Positions 29,635 to 38,365 of a stretch of DNA of 64,000 nucleotides are shown here, piece after piece. The stretch is from contig LBON01000003.1 of the NCBI GenBank assembly GCA_000989525.1, positions 105,033 through 169,032 of the forward strand, in the 5' to 3' direction. Source of the DNA: a candidate division TM6 bacterium GW2011_GWF2_32_72. GTDB lineage: Bacteria > Babelota > Babeliae > Babelales > GWF2-32-72. The notes beneath the pieces were generated by a model that saw only the letters and a program-made list of their open reading frames with translations, made no database searches and was not told where the DNA came from. Position numbers and translations under genes: made by a program. Position 1 is the stretch's first letter; each line of letters begins with the position of its first letter.

Positions 29635-29928
29635 ATGAACAAATTTTTATTAATAACTTTTTTCAGCTTAAATTTTTCTCAATTTATATTTGGATCTGAA
29701 AAACAAAGCGGACAACCTGAAACTTCAAAAGTTTATCCCATAACAATACCAACACAATCTATATCTTCTCAATTGGCAGTATTACTTCATGGAAAGGATT
29801 GGGCTAAAAATAATAATGTCAAAAGTCCAGAATCTAGTCAGGAATCAACACCCGCAGGATCATTTGAAGAAAATAAGCTAACCAATAAACCAACCAATGA
29901 AGCAACTCGCTTTTGGGACCGTGACTAA
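29635..29928 (+). CDS. Small secreted protein, unknown function
   Basis: A 97-residue protein with a signal peptide (FLLITFFSLNFSQFIFGS) and a short, polar, probably disordered mature part rich in Ser, Glu, Asn and Pro (SPESSQESTPAGSFEENK). The ribosome-binding site is AAAGGGTTTT. It lies 85 nt after dnaJ and ends at a strong bidirectional terminator. No domain is recognised. Confidence 0.7.
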   Translation: MNKFLLITFFSLNFSQFIFGSEKQSGQPETSKVYPITIPTQSISSQLAVLLHGKDWAKNNNVKSPESSQESTPAGSFEENKLTNKPTNEATRFWDRD

Positions 29929-29940
29929 AAATCAAATTAA

Positions 29941-29974
29941 AAAAATGCCGGAATTAAAATCCGGCATTTTTTTT
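29941..29974. terminator. Bidirectional terminator containing the nurA stop codon
   Basis: A 12-bp perfect stem, AAAAATGCCGGA and TCCGGCATTTTT around ATTAAAA, with T-runs on both strands. The stop codon of the minus-strand nurA-like gene (29954-29956) lies in the loop, so one arm of the hairpin encodes its last residues. Confidence 0.92.
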
Positions 29975-31075
29975 GCGAAAACTTTTTCTTGAACCCACAA
30001 ACATTCGATCTTGCTTTATTCCTTGTTTAAAAATCATATCATAAAAAAAATTACGATCTTGACTCTTTACAACTGCCTGTTCATGAGATTCGGCAATAGA
30101 AATTGGGTAACCATCACCCTTTTTTACTTGATCAACGACAATTTTTGCAACCTGATCAACCAATTGCAAATCATCTGCTATCCACTTTGGAATTTCTATA
30201 CGAGCTATTTCTTCTTCCACATTCAAATAAAAAAAATATGGACGCAAATGATCTGGATATTCTTCCGATATTTTTGAATTATTTTGGAAAACAATCGAAC
30301 GTTTAAATGGCGGTAAAAAAAATTTTATAATCACAGCATCCGTCATACGATCAAAAACATGATAATTATCATTAACATTCGGCTGAAAATTACACACTTT
30401 CAAGCGTAATAAATTAACCAAATCTTTACTTTTGGGAAAACTAATATATCCAGCATTTAAAATCTTTTTTTCATACAATTTTTCTAATTTATTTAAATAA
30501 CTACTTAAGAAATATTCTTTAATCTTATGTTCTTTAGAATCCAAATGCCAAAAAATTAATGAACCATCAAATAAAAACAAAAATGGAAAATCTATTATTT
30601 CCATTTTTTTACAAAAATCGCATCCAAATTTAAATTCAAATTCTTGACGATGACAATTTACAAGATCCATCGAAAATTCAAACTCAGAAATTAAACCATC
30701 TCCTGCCACAAAAACAAATGGCTCTGAATCTAATTTCACAGAACTTAATCCCGAAAAATAATCTAGAAAAACGATTCCCACGTTTATTAAATAACAAGCA
30801 ACACCCTGATGACGGTCAGGATATATTTGAGAACCATCGACAGCTAATACTTTATATTTTTGCAATGAATCAACCACGAATTTATCTGAAAGTCCTCCTT
30901 GCCAATATGGTATATTCCAAGGTGATTTTGCAGCGCGTGCTTGATGAATAAACGTAGGATCATTTGAAATTTCATTCCAAAGCTCCTTGGCTAAATTTAT
31001 TTCGCCTGAAACATCTGGAAACAATTTATCAGAAACTCGCTCAAGCTCTTTTAGAGTTTTTAAATGATTTAACAT
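29954..31075 (-). CDS. nurA: NurA-domain nuclease
   Basis: A 373-residue protein with the layout of the NurA family, 5'-3' exonucleases/endonucleases known to work with the HerA translocase in DNA end resection. The first acidic motif is VLAVDGSQIYPD (about residues 75-86). A second DGS motif is in LFLFDGSLIFWHL, YISFPKSKDLVNLL matches the family's central signature, and the C-terminal part shows ARIEIPKWIADD and KGDGYPISIAESHEQAVV. No herA is nearby; a partner may be elsewhere or the protein may act alone. It starts 11 nt after sufU, so both share a transcript. Confidence 0.82.
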   Translation of the reverse strand: MLNHLKTLKELERVSDKLFPDVSGEINLAKELWNEISNDPTFIHQARAAKSPWNIPYWQGGLSDKFVVDSLQKYKVLAVDGSQIYPDRHQGVACYLINVGIVFLDYFSGLSSVKLDSEPFVFVAGDGLISEFEFSMDLVNCHRQEFEFKFGCDFCKKMEIIDFPFLFLFDGSLIFWHLDSKEHKIKEYFLSSYLNKLEKLYEKKILNAGYISFPKSKDLVNLLRLKVCNFQPNVNDNYHVFDRMTDAVIIKFFLPPFKRSIVFQNNSKISEEYPDHLRPYFFYLNVEEEIARIEIPKWIADDLQLVDQVAKIVVDQVKKGDGYPISIAESHEQAVVKSQDRNFFYDMIFKQGIKQDRMFVGSRKSFRKKNAGF

Positions 31076-31086
31076 TACTACCTTTT

Positions 31087-31461
31087 TTATTTTGAGCTAG
31101 AACCCAAATAATCTGTTAAACCCTTTTTTAAAGCTTCAAGCGCCAGCATTGCACAACGCATTCTCGTTGGCCCCAAATCAAGATCAATTAAATTACGCAC
31201 AAAGTCGATGTCAAGATCTAAAATTTCTTGCGTATTTTTACCTTTAACTTGCTCAGTTAGCATAGATGCCGCCGCTTGACTGATTACACAACCTCGACCT
31301 GAAAATTTAATGTCATGCAAAACATCATTTATAATTTTAGCCTCAATTTTTACCTCATCACCGCAAGATGGATTTACATTTTCAACTATAAAATCGGGTG
31401 ATTTTAAACTCCCATAATTTTGTGGATTTTTATAGTGATCTAAAAGTTCTTGTTTATACAT
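31087..31461 (-). CDS. sufU: Fe-S cluster assembly scaffold SufU/IscU-like
   Basis: A 124-residue NifU-N-type protein with the three conserved Cys in family positions: NPSCGDEVKIE, GRGCVISQAAASML and TRMRCAMLALEALK. SufU-type proteins accept persulfide sulfur from SufS with a bound zinc. The length and the 15-20 residue spacer between the first and second Cys regions fit SufU. It lies about 5.5 kb away from the sufCBD/sufS cluster and instead precedes nurA by 11 nt. The start has AAGGGGAAT in front of the ATG. Confidence 0.93.
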   Translation of the reverse strand: MYKQELLDHYKNPQNYGSLKSPDFIVENVNPSCGDEVKIEAKIINDVLHDIKFSGRGCVISQAAASMLTEQVKGKNTQEILDLDIDFVRNLIDLDLGPTRMRCAMLALEALKKGLTDYLGSSSK

Positions 31462-31581
31462 GCATTCCCCTTACTTTAAAAGGCTTAAATCAATCTATTA
31501 TTCAAATTATAGACTTAACAGCAATAAATCAAATAACATGCAACAAGTTTTAATTTAAAATCTAAGGGGAAAGAGAACAAA

Positions 31582-31902
31582 ATGAATAAAACAAAAATAT
31601 TAAAAATGACTACTCTAATATACGCAATAACAACAGGATTAACATTGCACTGTTGCGAAGAAATGCAATTATATCGATCCATCAGCCAAAAAACTAGTCC
31701 TGACAAAGCCTTAAACGCAATAATCGATATGCTTTATAAAAACACCACAGAACAAATTACAACAGAAAATACCTTAATTGCGGTTCTTATAGAAATCTGT
31801 ACATGGCGAGGCATTACAAAGGAATCCCAATTCAAAATTTCAGAAATATTAAACATTTTAAATTTAAGAAAATTAAATATTTCAACCCCAAATAAGGAGT
31901 AA
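31582..31902 (+). CDS. Small probably exported protein
   Basis: A 106-residue protein with a hydrophobic N-terminal segment (ILKMTTLIYAITTGLTLHCC) that looks like a signal peptide, followed by a helical body (TENTLIAVLIEICTWRG). The ribosome-binding site is AAGGGGAAAGAG. The next gene begins 3 nt after its stop codon, so the pair is probably one operon. No domain is recognised. Confidence 0.68.
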   Translation: MNKTKILKMTTLIYAITTGLTLHCCEEMQLYRSISQKTSPDKALNAIIDMLYKNTTEQITTENTLIAVLIEICTWRGITKESQFKISEILNILNLRKLNISTPNKE

Positions 31903-31905
31903 CTT

Positions 31906-32805
31906 ATGAAAAAAATATTACTGCTTGCTTATTTAGTCATGACAACCATAAATTTATCCGCAAGTTTACACGATACCGAAAAAACACCACCAAGTTCACC
32001 CGGAAGTCAAAGCATGTCAGAACCCGAAACACCAAATCCTGCCCATTGGGCAATGGATAATGTACCAGGAAGCCCAACAACAATTAAACGCGTAAAAAGT
32101 TTACAAAGTTGGCCCCAAACACCTAATATGCCTGCCGCAATGGATAATGATCCTGAATATTTACCCACAAGACACAAAAAAGGGGACATTAGCACACCAA
32201 TGCTCCACAAACTTGATGAAAATGGGCTCTGTTTAATATATAACGATGATTCAGGCATAATAATAATTTTAAAACAAAATGAACATATAAATCTAATGGA
32301 TATAGCCGACAGTTTAAATAATTCTGATTCAACCGATCTAACATGTAAAAAAGATTCCAACAATTGTTTTTTTACTTTTTTTAAAGAAGATACAATGATT
32401 GCACAAATTATATGCTTGGGAGAATCTGAAAAACTTCTACCTAAACTTTATACTAAAATTTCACAGCCAAATCGTTTTTGCATCCCAATAATTGCAGCTA
32501 CTAGTCTTCCTGCAATTATTGCGGCAACAATAGGTGTTGCTGTAGGCGCCCATAAAATAGCTCAGCAACCCAGAGATATGATTAAAAAAATAAAAGAAAG
32601 ATTGAATCAAAGGGAGCGTGACATAATAGCTCAAGCCACATTAAACAAACTAGAAGAAACTCAGGCACAAAATGACAGAATATTAGATATATTAACAAAG
32701 ATCCAAAGCAAAGAGGCACCCCAAAGGCCTACAGCGTTCAAACCCAAGAATTCTGATCTTCCATCCTTAGAAACTTTAAACACAGAGGCAACAGGCGATC
32801 TATAA
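31906..32805 (+). CDS. Exported protein with C-terminal transmembrane helix and coiled coil
   Basis: A 299-residue protein with a signal peptide (MKKILLLAYLVMTTINLSAS). A Pro/Ser/Thr-rich region follows (TPPSSPGSQSMSEPETPNP), in which PGSPTTIK and WPQTPNMPAAMDN resemble each other. A small mixed domain with Cys contains IIIILKQNEHINLMD. A transmembrane helix lies at about 192-215 (IPIIAATSLPAIIAATIGVAVG), and a C-terminal charged helix completes it. The ribosome-binding site AAGGAGTAACTT lies in the end of the previous gene. The architecture suggests an envelope protein anchored from its C-terminal side. Confidence 0.78.
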   Translation: MKKILLLAYLVMTTINLSASLHDTEKTPPSSPGSQSMSEPETPNPAHWAMDNVPGSPTTIKRVKSLQSWPQTPNMPAAMDNDPEYLPTRHKKGDISTPMLHKLDENGLCLIYNDDSGIIIILKQNEHINLMDIADSLNNSDSTDLTCKKDSNNCFFTFFKEDTMIAQIICLGESEKLLPKLYTKISQPNRFCIPIIAATSLPAIIAATIGVAVGAHKIAQQPRDMIKKIKERLNQRERDIIAQATLNKLEETQAQNDRILDILTKIQSKEAPQRPTAFKPKNSDLPSLETLNTEATGDL

Positions 32806-32914
32806 AAATATTATAAAATGAAGATACAAGATTAAGTTTGTAGATAAAGCTCAAAAAAGCTGTATACTTAACACTGTTAAAATTGACATCACTTCAAAAA
32901 AGCTAAAGAAACAC

Positions 32915-34471
32915 ATGAATTCAAATAATATCAATCAGGGCGAAAAAGGCGTCGCCCTGAATAAATTTCTAGCCGATGCAGGCATCTGTTCCAGAAGAAA
33001 CGCTGAAAAGTTCATCAAAGAAGGCTTAGTCACAGTTAATGGGCAAAAAATCACAAATCCGGCTCACAGAATAATAGAAAAAGATGCTGTTAAATATAAC
33101 AATAAACTTATTAAAAACAGCAAAAAAGTTTATATCCTGCTCAACAAACCAAAAGGTTACTTATGCACGTTGAATGATGAAACTGGCCGAAAAAACGTTA
33201 CCGATCTAGTTGAAGGGGCGACCAAAGAACGAATATACCCTGTTGGTCGACTAGATATGGATACGACTGGCCTAATAATCATGACCAATGATGGTGAATT
33301 AACTCAAAGGCTGGCACACCCAAAATACAACATTAAAAAAGTTTATATCGCAACTTTACATAAGCCATTAGAAGAATCTCACCTCCAAGAATTCAAAAAA
33401 GGCGTTGTATTAGTTGATGGACCAATTAAACCCGATAACATTAAACTTTTAGGCCATGCCCCAAGTTCCCACGTATTAGTTGAACTGCACAGCGGAAGAA
33501 ACAGAATTGTAAGAAGAATGTTTGAACATTTTGGATACTTTGTAGATAAATTAGAACGCACTCAATATGCGTTTTTAAAAACACAGGATTTAGAAGTGGG
33601 CAAATGGAGAAGATTAACTGGACAAGAGGTCGACGAATTGAAAAAGCAAAGCTACGCAAGTAAAGAAACACCAATCCCTAAAAAGATTTCTAATATTATT
33701 AAAGCAAAAAAAGCCAAGTTAGAACTAGAACGCAGAAATGAAACAACCAAAGAAACAAAACTTCAAAATTGTTCTTCGGGTTGTTGTTCTACAAAACCAG
33801 GCAGTTTTAATAAACCTAAGCGCAATCAACAAGAATATCTAAAAGATCAAGAACTAAATGAAAAGAAGTGGATAAAAGCCACAGGACAAAATGAAGAAAA
33901 CTATATAGAAACTGACCTTCCGGACTTTAGTGATTTTGGTTCAAGAGACTCAGATTCAAAACCTTCGCGGTTAAAATCTTCAGAATTTAGAAAACCTGAT
34001 TACAGAAGAAATAGGTCAGATAGACCTGCTTCAAGGTACGGATCAAGCAGACCAGATTTTAGAAAATCTAGATCAGATAGATTTGAATCAAATGATTCAG
34101 AATACAGAAAGCCTAGATATTCAGATTCAGGCGATTCAGATTCAAGAGAAAACCTGATTACAGAAGAAATAGGTCAGATAGACCTGCTTCAAGATACGGA
34201 TCAAGTAGACCAGATTTTAGAAAACCTAGATCAGATAGATTTGAATCCGGCGATTCAGAATTCAGAAAACCTAGATATTCAGATTCAGGCGATTCAGATT
34301 CAAGATCTTCTGAAAACAGATCATCAGAATTTAGGTCAGATAGACCTGCTTCAAGATACTCAGAATCAAGAGATTCAGATTCTAAACCTAGATCAAACAG
34401 ATCTAGATCAGAAAGACCCGGTTCAAGCAAACCCGGCCAAAGCCGATCAAGAACAAGTAGCAACAGAGTAA
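32915..34471 (+). CDS. rluB: RsuA/RluB-family rRNA pseudouridine synthase with frame-broken repeat tail
   Basis: Residues about 10-255 form a complete RsuA/RluB-type enzyme that converts a specific rRNA uridine to pseudouridine. The S4 RNA-binding domain is at the start (LNKFLADAGICSRRNAEKFIKEG). The catalytic Asp is in YPVGRLDMDTTGLIIMTNDGEL, and SGRNRIVRRMFEHFGY follows. After a basic linker comes an Arg/Ser/Asp-rich tail with a tandem duplication. The unit is 158 nt long (not a multiple of three), so from 34147 the RS-type reading lies in the -1 frame and would run to TAA at 34486-34488 (ending RVKKSGF). The annotated frame continues as an unrelated Gln/Asp/Leu-rich tail to 34471. The enzyme part is certain; the true C-terminus is not. 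Confidence 0.9.
   Translation: MNSNNINQGEKGVALNKFLADAGICSRRNAEKFIKEGLVTVNGQKITNPAHRIIEKDAVKYNNKLIKNSKKVYILLNKPKGYLCTLNDETGRKNVTDLVEGATKERIYPVGRLDMDTTGLIIMTNDGELTQRLAHPKYNIKKVYIATLHKPLEESHLQEFKKGVVLVDGPIKPDNIKLLGHAPSSHVLVELHSGRNRIVRRMFEHFGYFVDKLERTQYAFLKTQDLEVGKWRRLTGQEVDELKKQSYASKETPIPKKISNIIKAKKAKLELERRNETTKETKLQNCSSGCCSTKPGSFNKPKRNQQEYLKDQELNEKKWIKATGQNEENYIETDLPDFSDFGSRDSDSKPSRLKSSEFRKPDYRRNRSDRPASRYGSSRPDFRKSRSDRFESNDSEYRKPRYSDSGDSDSRENLITEEIGQIDLLQDTDQVDQILENLDQIDLNPAIQNSENLDIQIQAIQIQDLLKTDHQNLGQIDLLQDTQNQEIQILNLDQTDLDQKDPVQANPAKADQEQVATE
33989..34304 (+). repeat. 158-nt tandem duplication in the RluB tail
   Basis: Copy 1 starts at 33989 (AGAAAACCTGATTACAGAAG) and copy 2 at 34147 with the same words; they differ at about ten positions. 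Several differences are synonymous in the Arg/Ser-rich frame (AGG/AGA, AGC/AGT, AAG/AAA). Because the period is 158 nt, the copies lie in different frames. Confidence 0.85.
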
Positions 34472-34525
34472 AAAAATCCGGATTTTAAAAAAAACTAATC
34501 ATAAAACTCAAAAAAAGGAGAAGTA

Positions 34526-35425
34526 ATGAAAGTCATTCTATTGTTAATAGGGATTTTAAGCTCAAGTTTAATCTATTCTTCTGAATGGCACACAACAAAA
34601 GAAAAGCTAAATAATGATCAATTTGTGTTTTCTTTTAGTAAAAAAGACAAATTTAAAAACATTTCTCTTGAAAATAATATGATAAGCACAACATGGGGAT
34701 TGCCAGCATTAGTTGAATATAACCAGTTCCCAGGTTACAACGTTAAAATCATAATCGAAATTTCACCGGAAATAGCAAAGCTAATTTCACCTTCCAGCCT
34801 AACAAATTCAATCACTGAAAAGACCAAATGTTTCTTTTTAATTTACACACCACTTATGCCATACACAAACCATCTAAACATCAGATTTCACCCATGGGTG
34901 GCCAAATATATTCTTAATAAACAAGAAAACTTTGGTAACTGGAGCCAAAACGTCAACATGGGAATATTCGAAATCAAAAATATTAAGCCCCTTGATATAG
35001 CATCCGACACCCTTAAAGGGACAAATGTTTTTATCCATGGACAACCCGATGGATTAATGTCTCCTGACAATGCACAATTTATTTTAAAAAACAAAGAAAC
35101 TGATGCTTCATTTTGGTTATTTGGAAGCTATAAAGATGAATCTATTGTTACGTACAATTTGCTGCTTAATCAAAACAATGAAACCATAAAAATAGATAAC
35201 CTCACCACCCCAAATTCAGAACATTCCCTTATTGAAATACTAAATAAACTAAAAAAAGATAGTGATGAAACCACCAAAGAGTGGATTAATAAAGTAGAAA
35301 ATGCAATTGGTATACAAACAGTTGATATTAAGTCCAATGAACTAAATGTTCTTCAAGAAAAGTTAAAACAACTCAAAGAGACACTTAATAAATTAACAAC
35401 AAAACTAAAAACACTAATTTTTTGA
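34526..35425 (+). CDS. Secreted protein, unknown function
   Basis: A 299-residue protein with a signal peptide (MKVILLLIGILSSSLIYSS). The mature part looks like a globular mixed fold (TWGLPALVEYNQFPGYNVK, NVFIHGQPDGLMSP) rather than coiled coil, with a helical C-terminal 60 residues (LKQLKETLNKLTTKLK). The ribosome-binding site is AAAAAAGGAGAAGTA. Its stop region overlaps that of the convergent membrane-protein gene by 12 nt. No family is recognised. Confidence 0.8.
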   Translation: MKVILLLIGILSSSLIYSSEWHTTKEKLNNDQFVFSFSKKDKFKNISLENNMISTTWGLPALVEYNQFPGYNVKIIIEISPEIAKLISPSSLTNSITEKTKCFFLIYTPLMPYTNHLNIRFHPWVAKYILNKQENFGNWSQNVNMGIFEIKNIKPLDIASDTLKGTNVFIHGQPDGLMSPDNAQFILKNKETDASFWLFGSYKDESIVTYNLLLNQNNETIKIDNLTTPNSEHSLIEILNKLKKDSDETTKEWINKVENAIGIQTVDIKSNELNVLQEKLKQLKETLNKLTTKLKTLIF

Positions 35426-36100
35426 TTCCGAATCTTGTTTCCAAAAAATTGGAATTAAACAAATCAATCCCAAAAAAGCTAAAATTAAAATCATTTGTAA
35501 TGAAAAAATATCTGAAAAATTATTAATATTATGTAATTGTTTACCTGCAAAACTATAAAGCAACAAACTTGGCGTCATACCAACAGCGGTTGCCCAAACA
35601 AAATTCCATAAAGATATTTTAGAAAGCGCAGATAAAAAATTAACCAAGAAAAATGGCGTAATGGTAATAACATTCAAAAATACAAGATAAAAAACACCTT
35701 TAGATTCAAATTGTTTGCTAAGCCAAGCCAATTTATTTTTGTACTTTATACGCATAGCCTCGCTAACCAAATATCTAAATGTAAGAAACGAAAAACTTGC
35801 ACCCAAAGTTCCGCCAATGTTTGAATAAATATATCCAGGAACAGCCCCAAAAAGGAAACCTCCTGCTACAGCCAAAAAAACAATGAACGGCAATGTTGAA
35901 TAAACCATCAATGCACAAGCGAATATAAAACACAAAACGGAATAAAAATAATGCTGATTAACCCAATGTTGAAGAAAGCCAGAATTTGCCTTTAAAGATC
36001 CAATAGAAAACCATTCGGATGGCATAACCAATTTTAAAGTTATTAAGGCCGCAACCAGACCGATAACGATAAATAATTTAGAATATTTTTTTAAGAACAT
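35414..36100 (-). CDS. TVP38/TMEM64 family (DedA-superfamily) membrane protein
   Basis: A 228-residue polytopic inner-membrane protein with about six hydrophobic segments. The family core is recognisable: TLPFIVFLAVAGGFLFGAVPGYIYSNIGGTLGASFSFLTFRY, in which the GGxLFG and GxxLGA patterns are typical, and NVITITPFFLVNFLSALSKIS, the counterpart of the re-entrant loop. Members are linked to lipid scrambling or proton-coupled transport in the wider DedA/VTT superfamily. The substrate is unknown here. The first 36 residues carry one extra hydrophobic helix. Confidence 0.88.
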   Translation of the reverse strand: MFLKKYSKLFIVIGLVAALITLKLVMPSEWFSIGSLKANSGFLQHWVNQHYFYSVLCFIFACALMVYSTLPFIVFLAVAGGFLFGAVPGYIYSNIGGTLGASFSFLTFRYLVSEAMRIKYKNKLAWLSKQFESKGVFYLVFLNVITITPFFLVNFLSALSKISLWNFVWATAVGMTPSLLLYSFAGKQLHNINNFSDIFSLQMILILAFLGLICLIPIFWKQDSESKN

Positions 36101-36223
36101 GCCACTCTCCGGTTAAAATTAAAAACTTAGGCCATGAAATTAACCTAGGCCCTCATTGGGTAAGTACTTAATTTAACTTAACCCCAACAAAACAAGTTTG
36201 TTAATAGTACCTAAAAATGACAC

Positions 36224-36275
36224 AAAAAAAAAGGGAGTGGCTCGCAAGATCAAGTCTTTGAGCCAAACCTCCACA
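36224..36275 (-). terminator. Strong terminator downstream of the sufS transcript
   Basis: On the minus strand GGAG...TGGCTC pairs with GAGCCA...CTCC, an inner AAGA/TCTT stem closes the loop, and nine T follow. It lies about 100 nt beyond the gene ending at 36374. The structured RNA before it looks longer than needed for termination, so a small RNA is possible but not supported by any known family. Confidence 0.75.
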
Positions 36276-36373
36276 TTCCCCAATCCAAAAAGGATTACTA
36301 ATATTGTATTTCAAATAGAACTTTATGTCAACAACCCTCAGCAAAAACATTAAGTTTTTAAGCCCAAGACTGT

Positions 36374-36985
36374 TTATTTAACTGATCTACAAGCAACTTT
36401 ACGATTTGAAAGTTTTTCTATTTTTTTCCTTAAATCCGCTATTTTTTGACTATTGAGATCAAAATTTGACAATTTTTCAGAGCCAACTGGATCGGATACA
36501 ATGCTTTGAGTCCCATCCTCATTTAACACAACTTGCTCCAATTCAGGCAAACTTCCAACTGAATCGACCCTAAAATCAGTATCTCCATCCAAAACATGCC
36601 CCAACTTAGGCAATCCTTCCAAAAAGAGACCAATTTCTAATGTTAAATTTAAAAGCTCCCTGCTTATACATTCAAAGCTAAAATCCGAAAAATAACCATC
36701 AGTCACAAGTCTGCGCATATTATTTAATTTTAACTTCCATTGTTTCAGCTTGTTTTTGGGAACGAGAGGCAAACACAATTTTACTAGCTTTGCCATTTCA
36801 CTTATTAACGCAGAAAGCCTTTCTCTATCATTTACACAAACCGACTGATGATCGTTAAAAATTGCAAAATGATCTGAAAACTCTTCTTCTTCTGAAGCTT
36901 CCGGTGTTTGTTTCTCTGAGGCCATCAAAGAAAAATCCCACCCCACCAGCATAAAAATCAGCCAAAACTTATAGCTAAAAATCAT
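36374..36985 (-). CDS. Secreted protein encoded directly behind sufS
   Basis: A 203-residue protein with a signal peptide (FWLIFMLVGWDFSLMAS). An acidic start of the mature region (EASEEEEFSDH) is followed by two helical blocks (LSALISEMAKLVKLCLPLV; RELLNLTLEIGLFLEGLP) and a basic end (KIEKLSNRKVACRSVK). Its ATG follows the sufS stop codon without any gap (TAAATG), with AAGGAG in the last codons of sufS, so it is translated from the sufS mRNA. No Fe-S-related motif is seen; the position may be coincidental. Confidence 0.78.
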   Translation of the reverse strand: MIFSYKFWLIFMLVGWDFSLMASEKQTPEASEEEEFSDHFAIFNDHQSVCVNDRERLSALISEMAKLVKLCLPLVPKNKLKQWKLKLNNMRRLVTDGYFSDFSFECISRELLNLTLEIGLFLEGLPKLGHVLDGDTDFRVDSVGSLPELEQVVLNEDGTQSIVSDPVGSEKLSNFDLNSQKIADLRKKIEKLSNRKVACRSVK

Positions 36986-38194
36986 TTAAAACTCCTTTTT
37001 TAAAGAATTAAGAGCATTAAGCAAGCTATCAACGTCTTTTTGAGTATTATAAAGATAAAAACTGGCTCGAACAGAAGCTTCTAGCTCTAACTTTTTAAAC
37101 AAAGGCTGCGCACAATGATTGCCGGCCCGCACAGATATGCCTTTTGAACTAAGATAAGCGGCCACATCATGTGCATGAATACCTTCAACGCAAAAACTTA
37201 CTAAATGACCGGTTTTTTTTAATTCATCTATAGGACCATAAACCTTAATACCCCCAATAGACTGCAACCCTTCAATCAAACTCTTCACAAGGCCAGCTTC
37301 ATTAACACGCAAAACATCATTTTTTAAAAATTGAGAAAGGAAATCAATAGCAGCTCCTAAAGATATCACTTCTGCTATCGGCGGCGTTCCTGCTTCAAAT
37401 TTATGGGGTGCTGCCTGCCAAATAAATTTATCCTTTTCAATTGAGCACACCATTCCCCCTCCATATTGATAAGGAGACATTTCATTTAAAACACTATTAC
37501 TAAGATATAAAACACCAATTCCTGTTGAAGCCAGCATCTTATGGCCGGAAAATACTAAAAAATCACAATCTAAAGTTTCAACATCCAATTTTTGATGCGG
37601 CACTGACTGACAGGCATCAATTAGAATCTTTGCCCCAACAGAATGTGCCTCTTCAACAAATTTTTGAATAGCTACTTCTGTTCCAATTGCATTTGAAATG
37701 TGAGTAACAGCAACTAATTTTGTTTTTGAACTTACCAAAGAACCTAATGTAGACATATCCAATGTTCCATCTGCATTTATTGGAACATATTTAACAAAGG
37801 CCCCTTTCTTTTTAGCTAATTCAAGCCATGGAATCAAATTTGAATGGTGCTCTAAATAAGTAAGGAGAATTTCGTCACCCTTTTGAATATTCTGTTCACC
37901 CCAAGCACTTGCAACTAAATTAATTCCTTCTGTTGCCCCTTTAGTAAAAACAATATTTTTCGAATTAGGCGAACCAATAAAATTGGCCACTTTTTCTCGA
38001 GAAGCTTCATACATTCTTGTGGCGTCTTCTCCAAGCTCATGAATTCCCCTATGAATATTGGCATTAAATTTTGAAAAAAAATCAACAATTGAATCAATAA
38101 CAACTTGAGGTTTTTGTGACGTTGCTGCGCTATCTAAATATATAAAGTTTTTTTTATTCTTAAAAATCGGAAAGTGATCCTTGATATTTTTCAT
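36986..38194 (-). CDS. sufS: Cysteine desulfurase SufS
   Basis: A PLP-dependent group II cysteine desulfurase that supplies persulfide sulfur to SufU for Fe-S cluster assembly. The start IYLDSAATSQKPQVVIDS is typical. The PLP-binding Lys is in VFSGHKMLASTGIGVLY, the active-site Cys in RAGNHCAQPLF, and THISNAIGTEV is also conserved. The 402-residue length is normal. The ribosome-binding site is AAGGAAAAAAAG. It is separated from sufD by an oppositely oriented gene, so it needs its own promoter, which I cannot place with confidence. Confidence 0.97.
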   Translation of the reverse strand: MKNIKDHFPIFKNKKNFIYLDSAATSQKPQVVIDSIVDFFSKFNANIHRGIHELGEDATRMYEASREKVANFIGSPNSKNIVFTKGATEGINLVASAWGEQNIQKGDEILLTYLEHHSNLIPWLELAKKKGAFVKYVPINADGTLDMSTLGSLVSSKTKLVAVTHISNAIGTEVAIQKFVEEAHSVGAKILIDACQSVPHQKLDVETLDCDFLVFSGHKMLASTGIGVLYLSNSVLNEMSPYQYGGGMVCSIEKDKFIWQAAPHKFEAGTPPIAEVISLGAAIDFLSQFLKNDVLRVNEAGLVKSLIEGLQSIGGIKVYGPIDELKKTGHLVSFCVEGIHAHDVAAYLSSKGISVRAGNHCAQPLFKKLELEASVRASFYLYNTQKDVDSLLNALNSLKKEF

Positions 38195-38365
38195 CTTTTT
38201 TTCCTTGTTTTGATAGTTTTCTCTAAAATATCACATTTCAGTTAAAAAAAATGCAATAAAAATGTTTAATGGAAAGAAAAAAATCCATCAATATAACAAA
38301 ACATTTGAATCTATATACCATTTTTATGTAACATTTTTTAAATAATCTAAAGAAGGAATATAATT

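Noticed and set aside
34158-34463. Acidic 101-codon frame antisense to the RluB tail
   Set aside because: It is produced by the repetitive tail sequence; no ribosome-binding site and no terminator fit.
36224-36290. Possible SRP RNA or other known small RNA upstream of the TVP38-like gene
   Set aside because: The hairpin lacks the SRP domain IV GGAA-type loop and internal loop; a long terminator explains it better.
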